Source of the DNA: Chthonomonas sp.
GTDB lineage: Bacteria; Armatimonadota; Fimbriimonadia; Fimbriimonadales; Fimbriimonadaceae
Length of the DNA: 64,000 bases
Assembly (NCBI GenBank): GCA_016788115.1
Contig: JAEURR010000005.1
Location: 248,001-312,000 of the forward strand
Reading direction: 5' to 3'
The notes beneath the pieces were generated by a model, which did no database searches, was not told the origin of the DNA, and saw nothing but the letters and a program-made list of their open reading frames with translations. This document shows, piece after piece, positions 1 to 7,288 of this stretch (position 1 is its first letter; each line of letters opens with the position of its first letter). The position numbers and the translations under genes are program-made.

Positions 1-18
1 AGGGCAAGCCAGGGACGT

Positions 19-183
19 TCAGCTCAGAGCGATCAGGACCTGGGTGTACGCCATTGTCGTGCGGAAATCCCTGTGCCCAAATGGTTCCTGAACGGTACGG
101 ATTTCGTAGCCGTTTTCCAGCGTGAGGGTTGCGAACGTGTGCCTGAGAATATGGCAACTCAGAGGTTTGGCGAGGTGTGCCAA
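19..183 (-). pseudogene. C-terminal remnant of an integron-integrase-like tyrosine recombinase
   Basis: The minus strand has an open stretch of 54 codons ending in TGA (19-21) that reads as the catalytic C-terminus of a tyrosine recombinase. It shows the HxxR box ([10 protein letters not shown]), the phrase [11 protein letters not shown], a GHRD box and the nucleophile tyrosine in TTMAYTQVL. The order and wording match integron integrases (IntI), whose C-termini read close to ENGYDIRTVQELLGH and TTMIYTHVL. Two in-frame TAG codons lie immediately upstream (first at 184-186), and no homologous sequence follows in any frame, so roughly the first 270 residues are gone. The usual LLGH has become PFGH, another sign of decay. 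Assignment to IntI rather than a general Xer/phage integrase is by pattern memory only. Confidence 0.72.
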
Positions 184-292
184 CTAGCTATGCCGCTAAG
201 TGCAAAGATGGCTAGCGCTAGGAACCTCGAGGAGGGTACCGTGCGAGAGAATAAGAAACTTGGCCTCATATAGGAGGCCTCTTCTGGCATCG

Positions 293-979
293 ATGAAGTT
301 CGAACTTCGAAAGACGGCGCGAGGCCTGAGCGATGATGAGTTGCTGGAAGATCTCCGGCGTGTTGCCCGCAAGCTTGGCCGAGAGACGGTAACTATCTCT
401 GACTACACCGAGCATGGACTCGGTCACGCAACGACCATTCAGCGGCGCTTTCGCTCGTGGTTCAAGGCACTGGAGAATGCTGGCCTTAAGCCCAGTCGAT
501 CCCACATTGGAGTATCTGAGGACGACCTTTTCGAGAACCTTCGGGCTGTTTGGGTGTCACTCGGACGGCAGCCGAGCTACGGTGAAATCAATGCCCCACT
601 GTCGGCGTACTCCGCCGGGACATATGCGAACCGATTCGGCAGCTGGTCACAGGCCCTTCTGCAATTCGTTGAATGGGCCAACGCTGATGAAGCCGCGGAC
701 CAAGATGAATTTCACATCGGAGCAGAAAGCCTGCGGAACGCAAAAGCCCAACCTCGTAGAACCAAACGAGAGATCAGCGAGCGGATGAGATTTCGCATCT
801 TGGTTAGAGACGGCTTCAAATGCAACGCGTGTGGCGCAAGTCCGCTACAGAGCCCTGGCACAGAGCTGCACGTTGACCACATTGTGCCTTGGTCAAAGGG
901 TGGTGAGACAGTTCCAGAGAACTTGGCCACAAAGTGCTCCAGATGCAATCTCGGGAAAGGTAACGCTTTTGAGGTCTAA
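293..979 (+). CDS. HNH endonuclease with two homing-endonuclease-associated repeats
   Basis: The predicted 228-aa nuclease has two similar units of about 54 residues (12-65 and 74-127), each with a LSDDELLEDL/VSEDDLFENL opening and an RFxSWxxAL ending, as in homing-endonuclease-associated repeats that bind DNA. A C-terminal HNH domain follows, with CNAC at 177-180, HVDH at 193-196 and C215/C218 as the second zinc pair. ATG 293 is preferred: AGGAGG lies at 272-277 and the repeats begin just after it; a start at 200 would add an unconvincing tail. Base composition looks less GC-rich than downstream genes, and the gene sits between a recombinase remnant and a tRNA, so transfer is likely. Function as a selfish or defence nuclease cannot be decided from sequence. 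Confidence 0.85.
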   Translation: MKFELRKTARGLSDDELLEDLRRVARKLGRETVTISDYTEHGLGHATTIQRRFRSWFKALENAGLKPSRSHIGVSEDDLFENLRAVWVSLGRQPSYGEINAPLSAYSAGTYANRFGSWSQALLQFVEWANADEAADQDEFHIGAESLRNAKAQPRRTKREISERMRFRILVRDGFKCNACGASPLQSPGTELHVDHIVPWSKGGETVPENLATKCSRCNLGKGNAFEV

Positions 980-1378
980 CAACAGCATGCATCGGTCGGT
1001 GCTACGCGCCGCCGCGGCTGCTGAGCCTCCAGGATGATTCTTCGGCCGATCCACAGCTCCACCTGCCCACCGTCGTGAATCATCAAGGTCTCAGAACAGG
1101 CGCCCTGATCCCATCTAAGGTTCAAAGACGCCGATTTGGGACAAGAGCGCGAGCGGATCAAGGTCATGTACTCGAACTCCTCTTGGGTGGACGGAACGCT
1201 CGAAGTGGAACTCCACGAGTTCTTCGATTTGATGCTGAGTCTCGTAGAATCGGCGTCCCACAACGAAAACGAGACCGTCGATAACGGCCTCGTCACAATC
1301 AAATCTGTACAATGGAGGAGAAGTCTGGACGCGATTCGGAAAAGCGGAGTTGCGAATCCCATCCGGTTATCTTGAATT
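980..1378. other. Gene-poor stretch between the HNH gene and tRNA-Ala
   Basis: No confident gene is seen. Two short overlapping readings compete. On the plus strand, a TTG-started frame at 1136-1375 (79 codons) has moderately GC-rich third positions. On the minus strand, a frame from 1312 to 1115 reads protein-like (IDGLVFVVGRRFYE) and could continue, after a one-base shift near 1115, into another minus frame reading ETLMIHDGGQVELWIG down to about 1020. Neither has a recognisable domain or a good ribosome site. The left edge (974-1045) resembles a decayed integron attC site and is described in the findings. Confidence 0.5.
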
Positions 1379-1454
1379 TGGTGGAGATAACGGGACTCGA
1401 ACCCGTGACCTGTTCGTTGCGAACGAACCGCTCTCCCAGCTGAGCTATATCCCC
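1379..1454 (-). tRNA. tRNA-Ala (anticodon CGC)
   Basis: The reverse complement folds into a full cloverleaf. The acceptor is GGGGATA/TATCTCC with the G3-U70 pair that identifies alanine tRNAs. The D arm is GCTC/GAGC, the anticodon stem GTTCG/CGAAC encloses loop TTCGCAA (anticodon CGC, reading GCG codons), and the T arm is ACGGG/CCCGT. The discriminator is A, and the 3' CCA is encoded (1379-1381). It sits between the recombinase/HNH scar and the amylase gene. Confidence 0.97.
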
Positions 1455-1469
1455 ACGCTTCACTTCACA

Positions 1470-3443
1470 TTACCGCGAGCGAACGAGAATGCGAAAGGCC
1501 CCCGGCTGCAGATCCCCTGACTTGGGGCTCAGGTCGAGGGCACGGAACCCGGGAGCGTCGGGTAGCTCGATCGGATGGTTTCCCACGTTGAAAGCGGCCC
1601 GGACCCGCTGGCGTCCGAGCTGCCGCTCGAAGACGAACAGTCCCGGCCTCGATTCGGCAGCTACCGTGCGGTACGAACCGCGCCGCACCGCTTCGGACCG
1701 AGAGCGGAGCGATATCATTTTTCTGTACAACTTGAAAACGGACATGTCCCACTTACGGCGACTCCAGATCATGCCGCGACGGCAATCCGGGTCATGCCAT
1801 CCCACCATCCCGATCTCATCGCCGTAGTAGATGCTCGGCACTCCGGGATAGAGGAACTGGAACACCACCGCCTGGGCCATCCGTGCCTTGTCGCCGCCCA
1901 TAAGCGTCAGCAGCCGTGGCGTGTCATGACTGCCGAGCAAATTGTACTGTACTGATGTCACCTCTTCCGGAATAAGTTCTCTAAGGTCGCGCAGCCGCGC
2001 ATCAAATTGACGCGCCGTCAGCGTACGATTCCCAAAGAACTGCAGCACAGCTTCGCGCCACTGGTAATTCATGGTCGCATCGTGCTGGTCGCCCTGCACC
2101 CAGGGAGCGGGGTCGTGCCACGCTTCTCCGACAATGTACGCCTCGGGGTTGGCTGACCGCACTGCGATACGGAACTTGCGCCAGCACTCGGGATCGACCT
2201 CGTCGGCCACGTCCAATCGCCACGCATCTGCCCCCATTTCACCCACCCAGAACTGGCCAACCCGCCCAACGAACTCTTGCACCGCTGGATTGCCTGTGTT
2301 AAGCTTTGGCATCCGGTGGACGCCTGCCCATCCCACGTATGTCTGCTGCCCTTCTTTGGTCGAGATCGGAAAACTCAGGGGGAAGTACCACTTGGAGTAC
2401 TCAGATCGCGCCTCGTTTTTTATCAGATCCTTGAAAAATGGGTGGTTAACGCTTGTGTGGTTATAGACCCCATCCAGCATGATCCGAATACCGGTTGCAT
2501 GTGACTGCTTGACGAGCTCGCGGAAATCGGACAGCGAACCAAAATGAGGTTCTATGTCAAGATAATCATCGGTATCGTAGGCGTGGTAACTTCCCGCTGG
2601 AAATATCGGGTTAAGATAGATGGCATTGACTCCCAGCTCCTTCAGGTGGCTCAGATGCCGGGTGATCCCGGCGAGGTTCCCGCCTGCCCACCCCTTCTGC
2701 GCGGGGATAGCGCCCCACATTGTTCTGTCCGCGTCCTCAGTAGCGAAGCGATCCGGGAATATCTGGTAGAAAATCGCGTCCTTGACCCAATTTTGAGGGC
2801 TAGGTAGCGGGATCTTCGCAAAGTTCTGCTCAAACCACTCTCGTGGATAGCGCGCTGTTTCGGATTCGCCTCGGATTTCGAATGCATACCGCACCTCAAG
2901 TTGCGCCAAGGTTACGAGTCCGTACCACTGATCGAATAGGGCGTCTCCGCCGATTCGCCGCATCGTCGCGCTGTTTCCATCTTCCAGTAGGATCCGAATT
3001 GCGCGCGCGTCCCCCTTCCGAGTCCTCAGCTTTAGCCCAAACTCATGCGACGAGCGGCGGACGGTGAACACACGCGTTGGATCATGGAGCAGCGCCGCAT
3101 AGGTAATCCCGGTTCGGTTCTTGAAGAGCGCGGGTTCGACAGTCAGCAGCGAGTTTACGTTGCCATTGAGATCGTTTTTCGTCGGAAGTCCAGGAATTGG
3201 TATCCATTTATCTTCATTGACGACGAAAAGGCACGAGTAAACACCCGGTTTCAGAGGGAACGTTCCTGTCCACTCCCCGCCCTTGCTCTCGGAAAGCGGG
3301 TGCTTCGTCTTGTCCCAGTTGTTGAATGAGCCAACAACCGCCACTGAGCTCAGGTGCGTAGACAGTGCAGGCCGGTACGAGATCTCAACGGCTTGCTCGG
3401 CATCCAAGGGGCTCTGCTTGTCCACGTCTCTATTTTCGCCCAA
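1470..3443 (-). CDS. GH13 alpha-amylase family enzyme with N-terminal glycogen-binding-like domain (neopullulanase/cyclomaltodextrinase type)
   Basis: This predicted 657-aa alpha-glucan hydrolase carries an N-terminal early-set/CBM48-like module (about 18-102, with VVGSFNNWD), a second beta domain (about 115-200), then the GH13 barrel. All catalytic regions are present: DGVYNH at 324-329, WRLDV with nucleophile D411, GEAW with acid/base E440, and GSHD with D507. No signal peptide is seen, so it is likely cytoplasmic and acts on maltodextrins, cyclodextrins or glycogen-derived chains. The start is TTG at 3443; a GTG six codons later is equally possible. It is divergent from glcF, with about 37 bp between starts. 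Substrate preference cannot be read from the motifs. Confidence 0.92.
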   Translation of the reverse strand: MGENRDVDKQSPLDAEQAVEISYRPALSTHLSSVAVVGSFNNWDKTKHPLSESKGGEWTGTFPLKPGVYSCLFVVNEDKWIPIPGLPTKNDLNGNVNSLLTVEPALFKNRTGITYAALLHDPTRVFTVRRSSHEFGLKLRTRKGDARAIRILLEDGNSATMRRIGGDALFDQWYGLVTLAQLEVRYAFEIRGESETARYPREWFEQNFAKIPLPSPQNWVKDAIFYQIFPDRFATEDADRTMWGAIPAQKGWAGGNLAGITRHLSHLKELGVNAIYLNPIFPAGSYHAYDTDDYLDIEPHFGSLSDFRELVKQSHATGIRIMLDGVYNHTSVNHPFFKDLIKNEARSEYSKWYFPLSFPISTKEGQQTYVGWAGVHRMPKLNTGNPAVQEFVGRVGQFWVGEMGADAWRLDVADEVDPECWRKFRIAVRSANPEAYIVGEAWHDPAPWVQGDQHDATMNYQWREAVLQFFGNRTLTARQFDARLRDLRELIPEEVTSVQYNLLGSHDTPRLLTLMGGDKARMAQAVVFQFLYPGVPSIYYGDEIGMVGWHDPDCRRGMIWSRRKWDMSVFKLYRKMISLRSRSEAVRRGSYRTVAAESRPGLFVFERQLGRQRVRAAFNVGNHPIELPDAPGFRALDLSPKSGDLQPGAFRILVRSR

Positions 3444-3480
3444 TTTAAGGGAAGCGGGTGTATGCTACAAGTCACCCACC

Positions 3481-4692
3481 GTGAAGCGCGACCTCCAAGA
3501 CCTGACCGCCCAGTGCATCCGTTGCGGATTCTGCCTGGAGAGCTGTCCCACGTTCACCGCCCATGGCGAAGAGGCCGACTCGCCACGGGGCCGCATCTAT
3601 CTGGTTCGCAGTGCCGCGGAGGGCAAGCTTAGTTGGCAGGACGACGTCCGACCACACCTCGACCAATGCCTCGGTTGCCGCGCGTGCGAGACCGCTTGCC
3701 CAAGTGGAGTTGAGTACGGCGCGATTCTTGAACTTGCACGAGATCGCATAGAGCAAGAAAGTCCACAGCGAGGCAAGGCCCTGTTGCTGAGTGCAGTGAC
3801 CAACCCACAGACCATGCGCATCCAACTTGCGCTCGCCAAGCTTTGGCCGGGCAAGCGGATGCCCGCCGGCATGAGCCGCTGGATCAGCGGTCAACCTGCC
3901 GAAGCCGACCTGCCTCGGGCTGAGCTCGGAGAACCGTGGCCATCCCTGACGTTACCGTCAGCCCAGTCAAAGGCATACCTACTGCAAGGCTGCGCCATGC
4001 GCGTGCTCTTTCCTCGCGTGAACGAGGCGACAGCAAGGCTTGTGCAGCGCGTTGGCGTGCAGATTGTTGATTGCGATTTGGGATGCTGCGGCGCGCTTCA
4101 CGCCCACAATGGTTCCCTCGCCGAAGCGAGGCAAATGGCGCATGCTCTCTGCAAGGAGGTCACCGAGCCGGTTCCCATCGTCGTCAACTCCGCGGGCTGC
4201 GGTTCGACCATGAAGGAGTACGGCCACATGGACACCGAGTTCGACCGCGTGGCCAAGGCAACCGTCGATGCCAGCGAGTTTCTTCTGTCCGCGGGGCTCG
4301 TCGAACTCCTGAAGTCTTCCCTGGGATTCCGCGACTTGACCGTCACCTACCACGATGCCTGCCACCTTGCCCACGGCCAACGGATCAAGGAAGCCCCACG
4401 GCAACTCATCGCGGCGGTGCCCGGCGTCAGCCTCGTCGAGCTGACCGAGTCGGATATGTGCTGTGGGAGCGCGGGCATCTACAACGTCTTGCAGCCGACA
4501 ATGGCGCGCCAACTCCTGGACCGGAAGTTCAAGCACATCCAGGCGACGGGTGCATCGGTCGTGGTCACCGGCAATCCCGGCTGCCACGCATGGATCGGTC
4601 AGGCGGCTCGGGAGAAGGGACAGGAGATCAAGGTAGTGCACACCATGGAGTTTCTGGAGTCTGCCTTCCTTGGGCGGTTCCGCGACGTCTAG
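3481..4692 (+). CDS. glcF: Glycolate oxidase iron-sulfur subunit (GlcF-like)
   Basis: The 403-aa protein has two [4Fe-4S] ferredoxin motifs, C12/C15/C18/C22 and C63/C66/C69/C73, followed by two CCG domains (DLGCCGALHAH with NSAGCGS, then SDMCCGSAG with GNPGCH). This is the GlcF architecture, which passes electrons from the FAD subunit GlcD to the quinone pool during glycolate-to-glyoxylate oxidation. GTG 3481 is chosen because the first cysteine motif begins 11 residues later; an earlier start would overlap the divergent amylase gene. A TATGCT box lies at 3461-3466. The flavin subunits GlcD/GlcE are not adjacent, so a related heterodisulfide-type partner elsewhere in the genome is possible. 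Confidence 0.9.
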   Translation: MKRDLQDLTAQCIRCGFCLESCPTFTAHGEEADSPRGRIYLVRSAAEGKLSWQDDVRPHLDQCLGCRACETACPSGVEYGAILELARDRIEQESPQRGKALLLSAVTNPQTMRIQLALAKLWPGKRMPAGMSRWISGQPAEADLPRAELGEPWPSLTLPSAQSKAYLLQGCAMRVLFPRVNEATARLVQRVGVQIVDCDLGCCGALHAHNGSLAEARQMAHALCKEVTEPVPIVVNSAGCGSTMKEYGHMDTEFDRVAKATVDASEFLLSAGLVELLKSSLGFRDLTVTYHDACHLAHGQRIKEAPRQLIAAVPGVSLVELTESDMCCGSAGIYNVLQPTMARQLLDRKFKHIQATGASVVVTGNPGCHAWIGQAAREKGQEIKVVHTMEFLESAFLGRFRDV

Positions 4693-4717
4693 GCGGCGGT
4701 TCTGTCAAACTCTCTGT

Positions 4718-5272
4718 ATGCCTGAAATGACTCTTTCCGCCACCGCTGCTCCTGGCGCGACTGCGCCTGCGGCCGGTGACACCATCGCCATTGTTGAGAC
4801 GAATCACGGTCGAATCGTCCTTAAGTTCTTCCCCGAGGTCGCTCCTGGCCACGTCGCGAACTTTACGTCGCTGGCGGCAGAGGGCTATTACGACGGGGTT
4901 CGGTTCCACCGCGTCATCCCGGGTTTCATGATTCAGGGCGGCGACCCGAACTCACGCGACATGCCCCGTGGTATGCACGGAACCGGCGGTCCTGAGAAGA
5001 AGCTGAACGCAGAATTCAATCACATCCCCCACACTCCGGGCATCCTTAGCATGGCGCGCACGAGCGATCCGAACTCGGCAGGTAGTCAGTTTTTCATCAT
5101 GCACAACCGCCACGTGGACTCGCTGGACGGACAGTACACCGTCTTCGGTCAGGTGATCGAGGGCATGGACGTCGTGGATGCGATCGCCAACCTTCCTCGC
5201 GATGGTCGCGACAATCCAAACGAGGATAACCCCGCGATCATGGAGTCGGTAACAGTCGGCACCTGGGAGTAA
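4718..5272 (+). CDS. Peptidyl-prolyl cis-trans isomerase, cyclophilin type
   Basis: This 184-aa protein is a single cyclophilin domain from about residue 20. It has the family phrases GYYDGVRFHRVIPGFMIQGG, HTPGILSMAR, AGSQFFIMH and YTVFGQVIEGMDVVDAI, which contain the catalytic Arg (in FHRVI) and the FFI segment of the proline pocket. The first 15 residues are a low-complexity Ala/Thr/Pro stretch without a convincing signal peptide, so it is probably cytoplasmic. ATG 4718 is used because the longer frame would reach back into glcF. It follows glcF by 25 nt and could be co-transcribed. The role is general protein folding. Confidence 0.95.
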   Translation: MPEMTLSATAAPGATAPAAGDTIAIVETNHGRIVLKFFPEVAPGHVANFTSLAAEGYYDGVRFHRVIPGFMIQGGDPNSRDMPRGMHGTGGPEKKLNAEFNHIPHTPGILSMARTSDPNSAGSQFFIMHNRHVDSLDGQYTVFGQVIEGMDVVDAIANLPRDGRDNPNEDNPAIMESVTVGTWE

Positions 5273-5335
5273 CTTAAGGAATCAGCGGGCTCGGTGACAG
5301 AGTAGTCATCGATATGCTGACACCGGGCCAAGACC

Positions 5336-6157
5336 ATGCTTAGTTCTTCGAAGATCGCGATCGTGGGCTCGGGCCAGATGGCCGAGGCCGTGCTGGGTGG
5401 GCTGCTGAGCCAGGGCTCGATCGCGCCGTACCAAGTCATCGGTAGCGGCCCGCGCGCTTCCCGCGGCGACAAGCTCGCCGCGCAGTACGGGATCCGCACC
5501 ACGACCGACAATCGCGCTGCGGTCGAGGGTGCGGACATCGTTCTGCTGGGCATCAAGCCTCAGATGGCCGCACCGGTTCTGCCCGAGCTCGCCCCGGTCA
5601 TCAAAAGGGATGCGCTGGTGGTTTCCATCGCGGCGGGCATCACACTTGCAACGCTGTCCGAGGGCCTGGGACACCCCGCCGTCGTTCGGGCGATGCCGAA
5701 CACCCCTGGCAAGATCAACGCGGGCATTACGGTTTGGACTTGCTCCGAGGCCGTCACTGAGGTTCAGAAGCGGCAGGCGGCGGCCCTCCTGAGCGCGCTT
5801 GGCGATGAAGTTTTCGTCGAGCATGAGCGGTACATCGACATGGCGACCGCGCTGAGCGGAACGGGTCCCATGTACGTGCTCCTGTTCATGGAGTCCCTGG
5901 TGGATGCTGGAGTGCGGATGGGGCTGCCCCGGTACCTGGCCGAGCGGCTGGTGCTCCAAACGGTGAAGGGCTCAGCCGAGTACGCTCAGCTGACCGGCCA
6001 CCATCTGGCGCAATTGCGCAATGATGTGACATCCCCCGGCGGCACTTCCGCCGAGGCGCTCCACGAACTCGACCGGGCAGGTTTTCGGCCCGCCATCGGG
6101 AATGCGGTGATGGCGGCGTTTCGACGGTCAGTCGAGCTAGGCGAACCTAAACGCTGA
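5336..6157 (+). CDS. proC: Pyrroline-5-carboxylate reductase
   Basis: ProC reduces 1-pyrroline-5-carboxylate to proline with NAD(P)H, the last step of proline synthesis. The 273-aa product has the N-terminal Rossmann motif IAIVGSGQMAEAVLGG, the VVRAMPNTP segment and the C-terminal signature DVTSPGGTSAEALHELDR that lines the active site. Length and motif order are normal for the family. A TATGCT box lies at 5313-5318 ahead of the ATG. The 3' end overlaps the convergent VOC gene by 11 bp. Confidence 0.97.
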   Translation: MLSSSKIAIVGSGQMAEAVLGGLLSQGSIAPYQVIGSGPRASRGDKLAAQYGIRTTTDNRAAVEGADIVLLGIKPQMAAPVLPELAPVIKRDALVVSIAAGITLATLSEGLGHPAVVRAMPNTPGKINAGITVWTCSEAVTEVQKRQAAALLSALGDEVFVEHERYIDMATALSGTGPMYVLLFMESLVDAGVRMGLPRYLAERLVLQTVKGSAEYAQLTGHHLAQLRNDVTSPGGTSAEALHELDRAGFRPAIGNAVMAAFRRSVELGEPKR

Positions 6158-6503
6158 GTCCGAGTTGGATGAGCTGCAGAGGATTGCCACTCGGGTCCTT
6201 GATATCGAGGACCGCCCCGGAGGGTGTGCCGTGAAATGCGTCGGCGCACCACGCTCCCACTGCTCTCAGAGCTGCTTGCGCGGCGACCAAGTCGGCCACC
6301 GCCAGACACAGCACAACACCTCCGCGTGGTGTCTCGCCAGGCACAAACGGAGGATGCAGGCCGAGCGTCGTGCCAAAGCAATCGAGACTCGTCCAATAGG
6401 GCGATTCGATTTGTGTTTTCAGCCCGAGGACATCTCGGTAGAAGGTGGTGGCCGCCGCCATGTCGTCAACTTCGATGACGATGGTGTGGAGCGACCGGAC
6501 CAT
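6147..6503 (-). CDS. VOC (glyoxalase/dioxygenase fold) family protein
   Basis: The 118-aa protein is a single vicinal-oxygen-chelate domain: it opens with HTIVIEVDDMAAATTFYRDVLGL, typical of the first beta-alpha-beta unit, and ends with DPSGNPLQLIQL, the usual closing strand. Such domains bind a divalent metal and act as lyases, dioxygenases, epimerases or resistance proteins; nothing here identifies the substrate. Its ATG overlaps the TGA of lexA (TGATG), so it is translationally coupled to lexA and likely SOS-regulated with it. That is an unusual partner for a VOC protein. Confidence 0.85.
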   Translation of the reverse strand: MVRSLHTIVIEVDDMAAATTFYRDVLGLKTQIESPYWTSLDCFGTTLGLHPPFVPGETPRGGVVLCLAVADLVAAQAALRAVGAWCADAFHGTPSGAVLDIKDPSGNPLQLIQLGLSV

Positions 6504-7135
6504 CAGAACGCCATTCCTTCGTAGTCTCGGATCAAGCCAACGACTTTGCCGATCACCCTGGCGTCGTCATCAGGTTGCACGACGATCGGCTCATAAGCTG
6601 GGTTGCTTGGCAAGAGCCGGATCCCATTCTTGTCCTTGCTGAACCGCTTGACGGTGGCGTCATTGTTGAGCAAGAAGGCGACGATATCCCCTTGGTTGGC
6701 GGTGCTTTGAGGCTTGATGACGACCAAATCGCGTGGCATGATTCCTTCATCACGCATCGAGTCGCCCTTGATCCGGAGCATGAACGCACCTTGCATGTTT
6801 CGCACCATATCGCTGGGGACGGGGATCAGGTCATCGATCTGCTCGTCGGCCAGGATAGGCGTGCCAGCGGCGATGGTCCCGACCAATGGCAACATCGTCA
6901 CGCGGCTTTCCGCCTGATAGGCTGGGTGCACTACGCGGATGGACCGAGGGGTCTTGGCTCGGGTGATATAGCCCTTCTTCTCCAAAGCGTCTAGGTGCAC
7001 GGTGACACCTCTCAGCGACCCAATGTCAAACTCGGCGCCGATCTCGCGGATTGAGGGTGGATAGCCATGCCTCTGCACGTATCCCAAGATGTACTGCAGA
7101 ATCCCTTCTTGCCGTGATGTGAGATGTTTCGCCAT
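6503..7135 (-). CDS. lexA: LexA SOS repressor
   Basis: LexA represses DNA-damage genes and cleaves itself when stimulated by RecA filaments. The 210-aa protein has the N-terminal winged helix (about 1-70, with SIREIGAEFDIGS and LDALEKKGYITR), the Ala90-Gly91 cleavage site in TIAAGTP, catalytic Ser126 in GDSM and Lys163 in TVKRF. ATG 7135 is preceded by AGGAG about 8 nt upstream. The promoter region holds a palindrome (7149-7162) overlapping a TAAACT -10 box, as expected for autorepression. A VOC protein gene is coupled downstream. Confidence 0.97.
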   Translation of the reverse strand: MAKHLTSRQEGILQYILGYVQRHGYPPSIREIGAEFDIGSLRGVTVHLDALEKKGYITRAKTPRSIRVVHPAYQAESRVTMLPLVGTIAAGTPILADEQIDDLIPVPSDMVRNMQGAFMLRIKGDSMRDEGIMPRDLVVIKPQSTANQGDIVAFLLNNDATVKRFSKDKNGIRLLPSNPAYEPIVVQPDDDARVIGKVVGLIRDYEGMAF

Positions 7136-7148
7136 GTGTTCGCTCCTG

Positions 7149-7162
7149 GTGAACTAGTTTAC
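7149..7162 (-). promoter_or_regulatory. Candidate LexA operator over the lexA -10 box
   Basis: GTGAACTAGTTTAC contains the perfect 8-bp palindrome AACTAGTT and extends to a 14-bp near-palindrome. Read on the minus strand it includes a TAAACT -10 element and ends 13 nt before the lexA ATG. It resembles the GAAC-N4-GTT class of LexA boxes, but the binding consensus in this lineage is not known to me. Confidence 0.45.
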
Positions 7163-7288
7163 ACGCGTTGCATTCTGATAGCAACATGTCTACTCATTTT
7201 CACCGCTTTTCTCACGAGTTGACTTGACGTGCCATAATTCTTGAGCTTGAGCACGCGTGCGTGCCACCGCTTTTTCCAGGAGACTCGG

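Noticed and set aside
1-273. Plus-strand frame open from the left edge to 273
   Set aside because: It has no start context or domain, and the opposite strand reads as a recombinase C-terminus, which explains the open frame.
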